Counted from the stretch's first letter, positions 50,166 through 58,818 are shown. The stretch: DNA of 58,953 bases from JBCBSP01 sp964550935 (GCA_964550935.1 CAZKBB010000011.1:1-58953), one strand, 5' to 3'. Program-made: numbers and translations. The notes: a model not told the origin generated them from the letters alone.

Positions 50166-50729
50166 TTAACTGTCATTCGCCGCAAGCAGGAGCCCGGTCT
50201 CGGCCTCGCCATAGCCGTGGCCGAGTGAGACCGAGGGCTCAGGCGTGCGCGCCGGATGCAGCTCGCTCAGCGCATGGCGCACCACCGGACGTCCGCCCAG
50301 GCGTTCGCGCGAGAGCGGCTGATACAGCCCCAGGCAGCGATCGACCCAGCCTTCGGGCCCGCGCAGCGGCAACAGGCTGATCTCGATCTCGCTGGAGCGC
50401 CCGTCGATGGACACCGCCTCTGCGATGGCCGAGGCCGGGCCGGGCGCGGACAGCGCGCCTTCGATCAACGCGCGCATGTGGGCGCGGTCGGGGCCGCGCC
50501 AGAGGCTGAGGAAGTTCTGATCCTTGAACTCGCGCTTGTGCATGTCGCACAGGCTCGTTCCGGCCAGGCGGAAGACGTGATGGTCCGCGTCGATGCGTCT
50601 CAGAATGAACAGATGGCCGAGCAGCGCGGCCAGATCGCGCGGCGCGATATCGCCGCGCGCGGGCGCGGCTCGGTCCCCGCGCCGGGTCCGCCAGTAGCCG
50701 AAAAGGGTTCTCGTGTTCGCGTGCCGCAC
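50166..50729 (-). CDS. PAS_5-type domain protein
   Basis: A 187-residue protein from a GTG at 50729 with GGGGAAG upstream. LFGYWRTRRGDRAAPARGDIAPRDLAALLGHLFILRRIDADHHVFRLAGTSLCDMHKREFKDQNFLSLW is the typical PAS_5 (alphaproteobacterial PAS) opening. The function of this family is unknown; it may regulate cell envelope or signalling. The frame continues upstream to 50897, but that part is Pro/Arg-rich shadow. The C-terminus is short and has no output domain. Confidence 0.75.
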   Translation of the reverse strand: MRHANTRTLFGYWRTRRGDRAAPARGDIAPRDLAALLGHLFILRRIDADHHVFRLAGTSLCDMHKREFKDQNFLSLWRGPDRAHMRALIEGALSAPGPASAIAEAVSIDGRSSEIEISLLPLRGPEGWVDRCLGLYQPLSRERLGGRPVVRHALSELHPARTPEPSVSLGHGYGEAETGLLLAANDS

Positions 50730-50927
50730 CGGCTTCCCCTGCGCTTCACTTGTCTCAAAGGCCGCCGGGGCGGCCGGGTTTCGCACCAGACCGGGCCGCA
50801 CGCCCGGGGTTCGCCGCCCCGGCTGCAAGGGGCTTGCCAGTCGAGGCGGCGGGCGCGTTTCGGTCTGACGGAGTGCGCGGCGGCGCGGTGCTTGCACGGA
50901 CAGGCGCGAACGGACACGGAGATCGCC

Positions 50928-51881
50928 ATGCGCGTTTCATCCCGATACGCCGCCATCCTCACGGCGGTGACTTCAGGCCTCATCGCCGCGGCGGCCGCGA
51001 GCGCGCAGCATCATGCGCCGACGCCGGTTTCCCCGCCTCCGCCGGGACACGGCTGCTGCACGCACGGTCACGGGCCGAACGTGCGCCCGCCCTCGATCCA
51101 TATCGGGGGGACGAACGTGCATATCGGCGGAACCAAGGTGAAGGTCGGCGGCGTGCACGTGAACAATCACGTCAACGTCAATGTCGACAACAGCTTCAAT
51201 GCGGTGATCAACAACACCAACACGAACAACAACGTCATCAACAACTCCAACCAGGTGTCGGTGACGAACGAGATCAACGCCGGCTCGGCGAGCGCGCGCG
51301 CCAGTGCGCAGAACTTCTCGCTTCTGAACACCTCCGCCTCGGTGTTCGCCGGAGGCGGAGGCTATGTCGCGGGCGGAACCGCGCCGGCCTCGACCGCGGT
51401 CAATCTCAACCTTGCGGCCGGGACCGAGTACGTCGAGGAGGAGCGCACCCGCGTCGTGGAGGGCTGGCGCGTGATCCGCGCGGTGTGCGTGGACGATACA
51501 GGAACCCCGCACCCGGCCTCGCGCCCGGATCCGGAGGAGCGGGTCTCGCCGGACTTTGAAGGCGAGCTGTTCCGCTGCATGTCCGGCACGGCGATGCACG
51601 TCTCGATCGGCGAGGACGAGGATTTCGACGATGCGCGCAGCTTCTCCTGCCAGAAGGGCGAGGCGCTGCGCCACGGCCCGGGCGGCGAGGTCTACTGCGC
51701 CACCGAGGAAGCCCGGCGCAACTGCAACGAGCGCTCGCTTCTGCGCCGTTGGGGCCCGGGCCTGAAATACGTCTATACGCGCCATGAGGAGCGCTATGTC
51801 GAGCGCGTCGAGCGCCGCGTGGCGAACCAGTCCGGCGGTCTGGTCCTCATGCTCGACGGCGGGGTCGGCGGCTACCGCTGA
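50928..51881 (+). CDS. Secreted Asn-rich, Cys-rich protein of unknown function
   Basis: A 317-residue protein with a Sec signal peptide (MRVSSRYAAILTAVTSGLIAAAAASA). Three short parts follow: a Pro/His/Cys stretch (PPPPGHGCCTHGHGP); repeats of HIGGT/KVGGV leading into an Asn/Val-rich, amyloid-like segment (NVNVDNSFNAVINN, then NTNTNNNVINNSNQVSV); and a C-terminal part with five or more cysteines (RAVCVDD, LFRCMSG, FSCQKGE, VYCATEE, RRNCNERS). I recognise no family. GGAG precedes the ATG, and a strong terminator follows. It lies about 650 bases from the end of hfaD, but in the other direction. Confidence 0.8.
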   Translation: MRVSSRYAAILTAVTSGLIAAAAASAQHHAPTPVSPPPPGHGCCTHGHGPNVRPPSIHIGGTNVHIGGTKVKVGGVHVNNHVNVNVDNSFNAVINNTNTNNNVINNSNQVSVTNEINAGSASARASAQNFSLLNTSASVFAGGGGYVAGGTAPASTAVNLNLAAGTEYVEEERTRVVEGWRVIRAVCVDDTGTPHPASRPDPEERVSPDFEGELFRCMSGTAMHVSIGEDEDFDDARSFSCQKGEALRHGPGGEVYCATEEARRNCNERSLLRRWGPGLKYVYTRHEERYVERVERRVANQSGGLVLMLDGGVGGYR

Positions 51882-51911
51882 TCCGCTCCGACAGAACACC
51901 TGACGCCTTGG

Positions 51912-51943
51912 CCCCTCCGCGCACCGCGCGGAGGGGTTTTTGT
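51912..51943 (+). terminator. Intrinsic terminator after the Asn/Cys-rich gene
   Basis: A 10-bp stem (51912-51921 with 51927-51936) with loop CACCG-like bases is followed by TTTTTG. It lies 31 bases after the stop codon. Confidence 0.9.
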
Positions 51944-52029
51944 TTGTAAGGCCGGTCGGGCGAGGCCATGCTCCACGCCCTGGCGCGCCGGTCGCCCGGC
52001 GCGCCCGGCGACCCTGCGGGAGTGTCTAG

Positions 52030-52341
52030 ATGAGCGAGATCGTGATCGTGGCCTATCGCCCGAAGCCGGGCAGGGACGAGGCGCTGCTCGCCCTGTTGAA
52101 GGACCATGCTGCGACGTTGCGGCGTCTGGGCCTGGCGACGGATCGGAAGTCGGTGCTCATGCGCGCCGGCGACGGAAGCTTCATCGAAGTGTTCGAATGG
52201 AAAGACGGCGCAATCGACGCCGCGCACGCCGATCCGGCCGTCCAGGCCATGTGGGCCGAGTTCGCCAAGGTGTGCGACTACATCCCGCTCGACGCCCTGA
52301 CCGAGGCCTCAGACCTCTTCGCCGGCTTCAAGCCCGCATAA
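52030..52341 (+). CDS. Small ABM-like protein of unknown function
   Basis: A 103-residue protein: MSEIVIVAYRPKPGRDEALLALLKDHAATLRRLGLATDRKSVLMRA, then IEVFEWKDGAIDAAHADPAVQAMW. The pattern is that of a dimeric alpha-beta barrel (antibiotic-biosynthesis monooxygenase-like fold), but no catalytic residues identify a reaction. No signal peptide. It lies alone between terminators. Confidence 0.65.
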   Translation: MSEIVIVAYRPKPGRDEALLALLKDHAATLRRLGLATDRKSVLMRAGDGSFIEVFEWKDGAIDAAHADPAVQAMWAEFAKVCDYIPLDALTEASDLFAGFKPA

Positions 52342-52360
52342 GCGCAACGACCCGCCTTAA

Positions 52361-52392
52361 AGAAAACGCCCCGGAGCGTGAGCCCCGGGGCG
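52361..52392 (-). terminator. Intrinsic terminator of the hfa operon
   Basis: On the minus strand an 8-bp stem (52385-52392 with 52367-52374) is followed by TTTTCTTT. It lies 64 bases after the hfaD stop, and also after the small gene ending at 52341 on the other strand. Confidence 0.85.
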
Positions 52393-52455
52393 AGTTTGGC
52401 GGAGCCGACCATGCCGCCGGCCAGATCCGCAAAGCGTAAAGCGGTCAGCGCCGGA

Positions 52456-53682
52456 TCAGTTCGGCGTGATCGTTGAGAAGGTCAGGCTGTTGCCCACCGC
52501 GGTGGCGGCGCTGGATGCGGTCGGCGCGCCGGCCGAAATCGCGAGCGACTGGGCGCGCACCGCGCCTGTGTTGGTCTGCGTGGCGTATCCGTCCAGGCCC
52601 ACCGGGCACTCAGAGCAGATCCGGCCCGAGGCGGTGTTGCCGAACGCCGTCGCGCTGGAGATCAGCGCCGAACCGCCCGCGCCTGACACCAGGCTCGTCG
52701 CGGTGATGGTCGCCGCGTTGGCCTGGTCCACGCCCATATATGCGTCCGCGCCGATATTGGAGATCGACAGCGCATTGCCCGACGCGTTCGCCGCGCCGAC
52801 GCCCGAGCCCCAACCGAAATCGCCTGCGCTCAGACGCGCTTCCGCGCGCACCTCGCCCGAGGCGGTCTGGGTCCCCTGGGCGTGGGCGTAGCCCCAGTCG
52901 TTGGTGATGGTGAGCGTGTTGGCCGCAGCTTGAGCCGCCGCCACGCCGCCATTGATCAGCGCCTCGTAATCCCCGCGCGAGACCGCGGAGATCTCCCCGT
53001 TCGCGGACTGGTCCATGTAGACGACCGGGTCGGCGTCCCAGCCGCCGGCCGTGATCGAATTGCCCGCCGCGACGGCGCTGGTCAGGCCGCTCTCGGTCTC
53101 GGCCGTGCTGGCGATCTGGCTGACCGCGTCCACGTCGCCGTTGAGCGATTGGCGCGCATCGATCGTCTGGGCGTCATAGCCCCAGGCCTCGATCGCGTTC
53201 GCGCCGGCGGTCGCCGAGGCGATCGCTGCGCCGGCGTAATCGTCAAGGCGCAGCGCCGCAATCGAGGAGGCCGCGCGCTCGGCCTCGACCGACTGGTCGG
53301 CCTCCAGCTCCAGCGGGCCGTCCGCGGAGGCGCTCAGCGCATTCGCGGTCGCCGTGGCCGAGGCGGTCGCGCCGCCCCACACGTTCACCCCCTCGCCGTA
53401 GGCATAGGCCTCCGCCGTGGGGAGCGACCCGTCGCTCTGGGCGCGCTGGTTCAGCACCAGACGTGCGTCCTCGGCGTAGTCGGCGCTCGCCGCGTTAGCT
53501 TGCGCGATCGCGGCGGCGACGAGCTGGGCGGCGTCCTCGGCGTAGGTCTCGGTGACGGCCTGGACAGGCGCGTCCGAGATCTGGTCGCCTTCGGCGCTAT
53601 TGATAGGTTCCGCGAAGCAGATCGCGGAGGTCAGCGTCGCGGCGCTCGTGCCCGCGATCAACGCTCGTGCGAGCTTGGACAT
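52456..53682 (-). CDS. hfaD: Holdfast anchor protein HfaD
   Basis: A 408-residue exported protein with a signal peptide (MSKLARALIAGTSAATLTSAICFA). The rest is rich in Ala, Ser, Asn and Thr, with repeated beta-strand-like units (ASATATANALSAS, AIASATAGANAIEAWGYD, ANASGNALSISNIGADAYMGVDQ) and only two cysteines, close together. In Caulobacter HfaD is the outer-membrane-exposed adhesin that, with HfaA and HfaB, holds the holdfast on the cell. The ATG at 53682 has AGAGGGG upstream. It overlaps hfaB by 86 bases, an unusually long overlap for an operon. Confidence 0.8.
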   Translation of the reverse strand: MSKLARALIAGTSAATLTSAICFAEPINSAEGDQISDAPVQAVTETYAEDAAQLVAAAIAQANAASADYAEDARLVLNQRAQSDGSLPTAEAYAYGEGVNVWGGATASATATANALSASADGPLELEADQSVEAERAASSIAALRLDDYAGAAIASATAGANAIEAWGYDAQTIDARQSLNGDVDAVSQIASTAETESGLTSAVAAGNSITAGGWDADPVVYMDQSANGEISAVSRGDYEALINGGVAAAQAAANTLTITNDWGYAHAQGTQTASGEVRAEARLSAGDFGWGSGVGAANASGNALSISNIGADAYMGVDQANAATITATSLVSGAGGSALISSATAFGNTASGRICSECPVGLDGYATQTNTGAVRAQSLAISAGAPTASSAATAVGNSLTFSTITPN

Positions 53683-54595
53683 GGTTCGCCCCTCTGGCGG
53701 CGTAGGCGGTCGTCGAGTTGACGCCCCCGGTGATGTTGGTGGGACCCAGCGGGTCGTGGAATTCGCAGGCCTGCGTGGTGTCCACGCCGTAGAGCGCGCT
53801 GGAGAACTCCAGCACCGCGCGCTCCACGACCGAGCGCACCGCGAGCTGGATCGGCTCCAGCGAGCGTCCGCCCGCGGACACGTCCACGACCGCGTCGCCG
53901 AAGAAGGCGAACAGGCCCGCGGACAGTTCGCGCCCGATGATCTGCTTCTGGTAGGAGATGACGTCGACCACCTCGAGCGTGCGCGTATCCACCAGGCGCA
54001 GGTCGAGGCCGACATTCATCACGTACATGCGCCGCGAGATCAGACCCGAAGGGTCGGAATCGACACTGTCCCCGGCCAGCAGATCCTGACCGTTGGAGCG
54101 AATGTTGGCGTTCAGCTCCGTGATGCCCCCGACCAGGAAATAGTCAGAGCCCGGCATCGTCCCGGCGTAGATCTGGCGGTAGCCGGGGCTTTCCGGGTTC
54201 GAGCCGTCATCGGCGATGAGCTGGTTGTTGGCGTAGCGCAGCTCCAGTTCCGACACCGAGGTGTCAAAGCGCTCCACCAGGCTCGCGCCGGCCTTGGCGA
54301 AGGCCGACATCGCCATGAGCGAGGCGCCTTGAGTGACGCGCGTTCCGCCCTCGGGAGAGATCTGGCCGGTATAGTCCGCAATGCGCCCGACCGCGATGCG
54401 CGGTGCGCCGCGGCCGGACTGACGCGCGAAGCCCGCCATGCAGACCAGGGCGTCGGAATACGGCGTGGCGTTGGCCGTGACCGGCGCGCCGCCGGTCGGC
54501 GTGGCGTAAAGCCCGTCCGAGCCCGGAGCCGAGGTGGCGCAGGCTGAAGCCGCGAGCGCGGCCGCGCCGGCGAAGAAGGCTTTAATCTTGATCAT
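53597..54595 (-). CDS. hfaB: Holdfast secretion/anchor lipoprotein HfaB (CsgG family)
   Basis: A 332-residue lipoprotein: signal ending ASAC (Cys about 19), then RIAVGRIADYTGQISPEGG, DYFLVGGITELNANIRSNG and MYVMNVGLDLRLVDTRTLEVVDVISYQKQIIGRE, typical of CsgG/HfaB outer-membrane pores. It should export HfaA and HfaD. The last 28 residues are encoded in the region that overlaps hfaD and look like out-of-frame translation, so the stop may have been lost by a frameshift and the natural end would be nearer residue 300. It overlaps hfaA by 14 bases. Confidence 0.85.
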   Translation of the reverse strand: MIKIKAFFAGAAALAASACATSAPGSDGLYATPTGGAPVTANATPYSDALVCMAGFARQSGRGAPRIAVGRIADYTGQISPEGGTRVTQGASLMAMSAFAKAGASLVERFDTSVSELELRYANNQLIADDGSNPESPGYRQIYAGTMPGSDYFLVGGITELNANIRSNGQDLLAGDSVDSDPSGLISRRMYVMNVGLDLRLVDTRTLEVVDVISYQKQIIGRELSAGLFAFFGDAVVDVSAGGRSLEPIQLAVRSVVERAVLEFSSALYGVDTTQACEFHDPLGPTNITGGVNSTTAYAARGANHVQARTSVDRGHERRDADLRDLLRGTYQ

Positions 54596-55049
54596 TTTGC
54601 GCCTCCGTCGCCGCGGTCGCGCCGACGCCGCCAGCGTTCGCCTGAGCGCCGGAGCCGGCGATGATGTCGCCGGTGTTGGTCTGGTCGGCGTTGACCACGA
54701 CGGTGTTGTTGCGGCCCTGGACGATCACGTTCAGCTGGTTGGCGATCGCATTGGACTGGGAGAAGGCCAACGCCGAGGCGCCGTAACCGCCTTCGCCCGC
54801 GCCGACGCCGGAGGTGACCGTGCGGGTCGAGCCTGTCGCGTAGCCCGCGCCTGATCCGCCCTGAATGATTCCGTTGATCACCAGCCGGTTGCCGTTCGCG
54901 TCGCGCGCGCCGACATAAGGGCGGGTTTCAGAGCCTGCGGCCTGGCCGTAGGGTCGGGTCCAGTCCTCGGACGGGGCCTGGGCTGAGACCGCGGCTGCGG
55001 CGCTTAGACTGAGCGCGGCGGCGGTGATGACTGTGTTCTGGCGCGGCAT
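54582..55049 (-). CDS. hfaA: Holdfast anchor protein HfaA (curli-like)
   Basis: A 155-residue exported protein with a signal peptide ending AVSAQ. RLVINGIIQGGSGAGYATG and SALAFSQSNAIANQLNVIVQGRNNTVVVNADQTNTGDIIAGSG match HfaA, which resembles curli subunits and forms high-molecular-weight complexes on the cell surface. AGAGGA lies before the ATG. It is the first gene of hfaA-hfaB-hfaD. The upstream region is short and no CtrA site was recognised. Confidence 0.85.
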   Translation of the reverse strand: MPRQNTVITAAALSLSAAAAVSAQAPSEDWTRPYGQAAGSETRPYVGARDANGNRLVINGIIQGGSGAGYATGSTRTVTSGVGAGEGGYGASALAFSQSNAIANQLNVIVQGRNNTVVVNADQTNTGDIIAGSGAQANAGGVGATAATEAQNDQD

Positions 55050-55135
55050 GACTGTGTCCTCTTTAGAGACGCTTTACGTTGAAGGTCGCAATCGGCGTGC
55101 CAGATCCTCTTGCGACCGGAAGCCTTGGAGCCGTC

Positions 55136-55858
55136 ATGCCCTGCGCCCGCATCCAAAGCCTTAGTCGTGAAGGCCCCGGCGGACGCGGCCCGTGGAGCGA
55201 TCCGCCCGACCCGGAGCGCACGCCCGAACCGCCGCGCCGGCCGCGTCAGCCGATCTTCAACGAGACCCCGGCCGTGGTGGTGGCGCTCGCCGCGCTGATC
55301 CTCGGCGTGCAGGCGCTCAACGCGATGTCGATGGGGTCAGGCGGGATCGCCCACGGGCTGACCTTCGGGCTCGGCGCCGTGGTCGCAGGCCCGGACGGCG
55401 GGCGGTTCCTGGGTGGGCTGCCGTCCTGGGTGCTGCACGTTTTCGTCCATGGCGGCTGGGTTCACGCGATCATCAACACCGTGTCGTTGTTCGCGTTTGG
55501 GGCGGCCGCCGCGCGCCCCTTCGGACGCGGGGCGCCGGCCGCGATCGGGTTTCTCGCCTTCTTCTTCACCTGCGCGGTGTTCGGCGCGATCGCCCATGAG
55601 CTCGTCCACTGGAGCGAGGGCGTGCGCATGGTCGGCGCCTCCACGGCGGTCTCCGGCCTTCTAGCCGCTGCCGGCTGGGCCAATGGAGGCCGCCAGGGCA
55701 TGCTGCGCCTGGCCGCGCCCTGGGCGCTGATCAACACCGTGATCGCGGTGGTGGGCGGATTCGCACCGATCGCCATCGCCTGGGCCGGCCATGTGGGCGG
55801 GCTCGTCGCCGGGGCGGCGCTTTATCCGCTCTTCGTGAGGATGTTCGCGAGCCGCTAG
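55136..55858 (+). CDS. Rhomboid-family intramembrane protease homologue
   Basis: A 240-residue membrane protein from the ATG at 55136 (GGAG about eight bases upstream). About six membrane segments follow a Pro/Arg-rich N-terminus. The rhomboid motifs HAIINTVSLFAFG, MVGASTAVSGLL (nucleophile Ser in GAST) and AGHVGGLVAG (catalytic His) are present. The catalytic motif is GxST and not GxSG. The frame could start at a TTG 57 bases earlier. It overlaps the next gene's end by four bases on the other strand. Confidence 0.8.
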   Translation: MPCARIQSLSREGPGGRGPWSDPPDPERTPEPPRRPRQPIFNETPAVVVALAALILGVQALNAMSMGSGGIAHGLTFGLGAVVAGPDGGRFLGGLPSWVLHVFVHGGWVHAIINTVSLFAFGAAAARPFGRGAPAAIGFLAFFFTCAVFGAIAHELVHWSEGVRMVGASTAVSGLLAAAGWANGGRQGMLRLAAPWALINTVIAVVGGFAPIAIAWAGHVGGLVAGAALYPLFVRMFASR

Positions 55859-56481
55859 AACAGCGTGTCGTAGCGGGGCTCGCCGTCGACGACGAGACCC
55901 TTGATCACCGCGCCGCCGTCCTCGCCGACCGACACGATCAGCGCGAGCCGGTTCTCCCGGCGCATGTCCTCGAGCGCCTTGGCGGTTTCGGGATCGGCGT
56001 AGTAGCGCTCCAGATTATACTTCACCTGCAGCTCGGTCCGGCCCGTGCCCTCGATCCGTTCCGGGCCTCGGCCGGGTTGGCCGGCCTCGCCCGGCTCCCA
56101 CTCGGTATAGTCGTACAGACGGTGGGCGTTCTCGATGCGCCCGCGCAATAGCGGCGGGTCGAGCGCGTCGGCGCGCTTGGCGACGCGCTCGGGCCGCCAC
56201 AGCCCGTCCTCGCCCTCGGCCATCGCCACAAAGACCTCATCGCCCTCGCCCCAGGCGTCCTCGCCGTCCGGGGCGCCGGGGAACGCGCTAAGGTCCAGCG
56301 TATGGACGGGCGTGCGGATGACCACATAGTGGCCGAGCAGGATGTCGCGCGGATCGACCGGCTCCATCGCGATGACGAGCTCGGTCCCTGTGGCGCGCTG
56401 GACCGCGTGAACGCCGACCAGGCCGGCGAGCACGGCGATCATGGCGAGCGCGATCAGCTGAAGGCGAAGCGCAAGGGTCAT
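55855..56481 (-). CDS. GDYXXLXY-family membrane protein
   Basis: A 208-residue protein with an N-terminal membrane helix (LQLIALAMIAVLAGLVGVHA) and the family motif in the form PVDPRDILLGHYVVI, where the usual GDY is GHY. An extracytoplasmic beta-rich domain follows, ending LIVSVGEDGGAVIKGLVVDGEPRYDTLF. It is paired with the DUF2157 gene upstream, with a five-base gap, the usual partnership. Function is unknown. Confidence 0.8.
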   Translation of the reverse strand: MTLALRLQLIALAMIAVLAGLVGVHAVQRATGTELVIAMEPVDPRDILLGHYVVIRTPVHTLDLSAFPGAPDGEDAWGEGDEVFVAMAEGEDGLWRPERVAKRADALDPPLLRGRIENAHRLYDYTEWEPGEAGQPGRGPERIEGTGRTELQVKYNLERYYADPETAKALEDMRRENRLALIVSVGEDGGAVIKGLVVDGEPRYDTLF

Positions 56482-56486
56482 GGGTC

Positions 56487-57806
56487 TTACTCCGCCGCGG
56501 CTTCGCGCCGGCGCGCCAGTCGCACGCCGAGCGCGGACAGGGCGAGCAGAAGCGCGCCCCCGATGAGGAAGAACAGCGCCGTGCTCAACAGCCCGCCGAA
56601 CAGCACCGCGTAGACATAAAGCGCCTGGGCGGTGAACAGGGCGACGCCAAGCCCGCCGATCACGCGCCGGCCTTCTGAACCGCCCACGATCACCAGGCCC
56701 GTCGCCACCGCGAACACCACAGCGCCCAGCGCGAGGCGAATCGCGAACGCGCCGCCCGGCCCGACCCCTTCAGACAGGAAGGGCAGGGCGTAGGCGAGCC
56801 CGGCGGCGAGCGCGATCGACAGCCCGGCGGTCCTGCCGAGCGAGCCCTTCAGCCCGCGCGCCAGCGCAAGCGCGATAATGATCGCGGTCGCCACCGCTCC
56901 GGCGATGACGAAGGCCGGCGCGCCGGCGCTCAAGGTCAGGTCGAACGTCGCAGAGCTGATGTCCGCACTGCGCTCAAACGGCAGCTGCAGGATGAAGCCG
57001 GCGCCGAGCGCGCCCACAGCGGCCCAGTTGCGCAGCACCCCTGCGCCCTCCAGCCCGAAATCGCGCGCCTGGGCGGCGAGAAGCGCGATCGAGCCGGCGG
57101 CGAGCGTGAACAGGCTTGCGCGTTCCAGCTCCGACAGCCCCGCCTCCCGTCCGGCCTCCAGGATTAGGAAGGCGAGCCAGATGCCCAGTCCGATTGAGGC
57201 GAGCGACCAGCTGACCGGCGAATTCAGCCGGGAGGCCGCGGCGACGGTGGCGAGCCATAGCGGGCCATAGCTCCAGATCACGACAGGCGCATAAGGGTTG
57301 GTGCTTTCCAAGCCGACATAGCCCGCGCCCAGAAGCGCGGTGAGTATCAGCACCGGACGCGAGGGCGTTGTGATCGCCACCGCCAGCGCGCCCACCGCCC
57401 AGATCAGCACGCCTGTGTTGCGGAAGCTGGCCATGTTGAACGTCTGCGCCACCAGGAGAATCGACGCGCCGAACAGCGCTGCGCCGAGCAGCGCCAGAGC
57501 GTGACCTATGGCCGGGTTGCGTCGCGCGAACGCCAGCGCCGCGCCGCCGAACGCGGCGTACAGCGCCGCAGCCAGAAGCGCGAATCGCACGATCCGGTCC
57601 ATATCCGCCCAGTTCGCCGCCACGAAGGTGATCGCGGCGAGCGCCATCAGCGCTGCGCCGAGGATCGCGGCCGCGCCGGTCGCGCTCCACGCCGCGCCGC
57701 CGGGCGAGGCGGTCTCCAGCATCGCGGCCTTGTTCTCGCGCTTGACGAGGCCGTCTTCGATCCAGCGCTCGATGTCGGCTTCAAGGCGTTTGAGATATCG
57801 GCTCAT
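56487..57806 (-). CDS. DUF2157-family polytopic membrane protein
   Basis: A 439-residue protein from the ATG at 57806 with GGGAG upstream. A short soluble N-terminus (SRYLKRLEADIERWIEDGLVKRENKAAML) is followed by many membrane segments, starting ALMALAAITFVAANWADMDRIVRFALLAAALYAAFGG, which is the DUF2157 hallmark (N-WAD/N). It forms a pair with the GDYXXLXY gene. Function is unknown; the frame extends a further 171 codons upstream as shadow of the CBS gene. Confidence 0.85.
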   Translation of the reverse strand: MSRYLKRLEADIERWIEDGLVKRENKAAMLETASPGGAAWSATGAAAILGAALMALAAITFVAANWADMDRIVRFALLAAALYAAFGGAALAFARRNPAIGHALALLGAALFGASILLVAQTFNMASFRNTGVLIWAVGALAVAITTPSRPVLILTALLGAGYVGLESTNPYAPVVIWSYGPLWLATVAAASRLNSPVSWSLASIGLGIWLAFLILEAGREAGLSELERASLFTLAAGSIALLAAQARDFGLEGAGVLRNWAAVGALGAGFILQLPFERSADISSATFDLTLSAGAPAFVIAGAVATAIIIALALARGLKGSLGRTAGLSIALAAGLAYALPFLSEGVGPGGAFAIRLALGAVVFAVATGLVIVGGSEGRRVIGGLGVALFTAQALYVYAVLFGGLLSTALFFLIGGALLLALSALGVRLARRREAAAE

Positions 57807-57912
57807 GACGGGATCTCCCGCGCTTGGCGCGCCCGGGCGAGATGTGATTTGCCGCCGGGCGCATTGAGCGCACATCATGACACCTCCTGACCGGTCTGCG
57901 AAGGAGGCGCAT

Positions 57913-58344
57913 ATGACGGCGCGACGCATTCTGGAGGATAAGGGCGCGGTCGTGATCACGGCCTCGCCCGATGACAGCGTCGCTAAGGCGGCGCGGATCC
58001 TCAACGACAACCGCATCGGCGCGGTGGTGGTGCGTGAAGACGGTGGCGAACCGCTGGGCGTGTTTTCAGAGCGCGATCTTTCGCGCCTGGTGGCCGAAGG
58101 CGGCGCGGCGGCGCTGGACACCAAGGTGCGCCAGGCGATGAGCCGCGGGCTGGTCACTGCGGGCCCGGGCGCTGAGGTGCCTGAACTGATGAACCTTATG
58201 ACCGACCGGCGCGTGCGCCACGTCCTCGTCATGGAGGAGGGCCGGCTGATCGGGGTCGTCTCGATCGGCGATGTCGTGAAAAAGCGCATCGCCGAGGCGG
58301 AGGCGGAAGCCGCGGCCATGAAGGCCTACATCGCAACCGCCTGA
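57913..58344 (+). CDS. CBS-domain protein
   Basis: A 143-residue protein with two CBS motifs. VVITASPDDSVAKAARILNDNRIGAVVVREDGGEPLGVFSERDLSRLVAEGG and VTAGPGAEVPELMNLMTDRRVRHVLVMEEGRLIGVVSIGDVVKKRI fill the whole chain. Such stand-alone CBS pairs bind adenosine nucleotides and regulate a partner protein, unknown here. ATG 57913 has a strong AAGGAGG. It is divergent from the DUF2157 gene. Confidence 0.9.
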   Translation: MTARRILEDKGAVVITASPDDSVAKAARILNDNRIGAVVVREDGGEPLGVFSERDLSRLVAEGGAAALDTKVRQAMSRGLVTAGPGAEVPELMNLMTDRRVRHVLVMEEGRLIGVVSIGDVVKKRIAEAEAEAAAMKAYIATA

Positions 58345-58644
58345 CCGCTTCAGGTTCGAAACCGCTGCATACGAACGCGTCGAAACTGTCAGAAAGTCCT
58401 TGTGCCGAGCGGACGGGGTGCGTATATCCCGCGCTCTCGACGGGCTGGCCGCCCGGCGGGACTTGCAGGACGCGCCGCAGCGATGCGGAAATCTCTTGCG
58501 GGTTTCGTCGAAGCGGACCATACTGTCAGCCCTCTCCGCTTCGGACGGGAGCCTGACGGCGGCGCCGCAAAGCGCCGGACAGACGGTTTTTGACGCTTCG
58601 CTCCAGGCTTTCGAGCCCGATGCGCAGCGCCCTTGAAGAAGCGG

Positions 58645-58673
58645 TTGACACGGGGAAGGCGGTTCAGTAGACA
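58645..58673 (+). promoter_or_regulatory. rRNA-type promoter P1
   Basis: TTGACA and TAGACA are separated by exactly 17 bases, close to the sigma-70-type consensus. The same hexamer pattern and spacing recur in P2 145 bases downstream. Confidence 0.65.
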
Positions 58674-58789
58674 CCGCGGCCTCGCGTCAAAGCGGCGAAC
58701 ATCAGCGGCGTTTCAAGGAGGCGCCGGCGGACAGGCGTCGGCCCAATCCTCCGGCTCCCCGCACTGCTGACTTCGCTGCACAGAGGCGA

Positions 58790-58818
58790 TTGACTGCAGG
58801 GACGCGGCCCCGTAGACA
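58790..58818 (+). promoter_or_regulatory. rRNA-type promoter P2
   Basis: TTGACT and TAGACA are separated by 17 bases. It shares the -10 hexamer and following ACACCGCG with P1, so the two look like duplicated rRNA promoters. Confidence 0.65.

Noticed and set aside
51100..51260. Asn-codon-rich repeats considered as a DNA repeat or CRISPR
   Set aside because: The repeats are short, irregular and in frame with a coding sequence; no spacer-repeat structure exists here or elsewhere in the window.
58400..58636. Short open frames after the CBS gene
   Set aside because: No family features, no ribosome binding site, and the region is better read as an rRNA promoter region.
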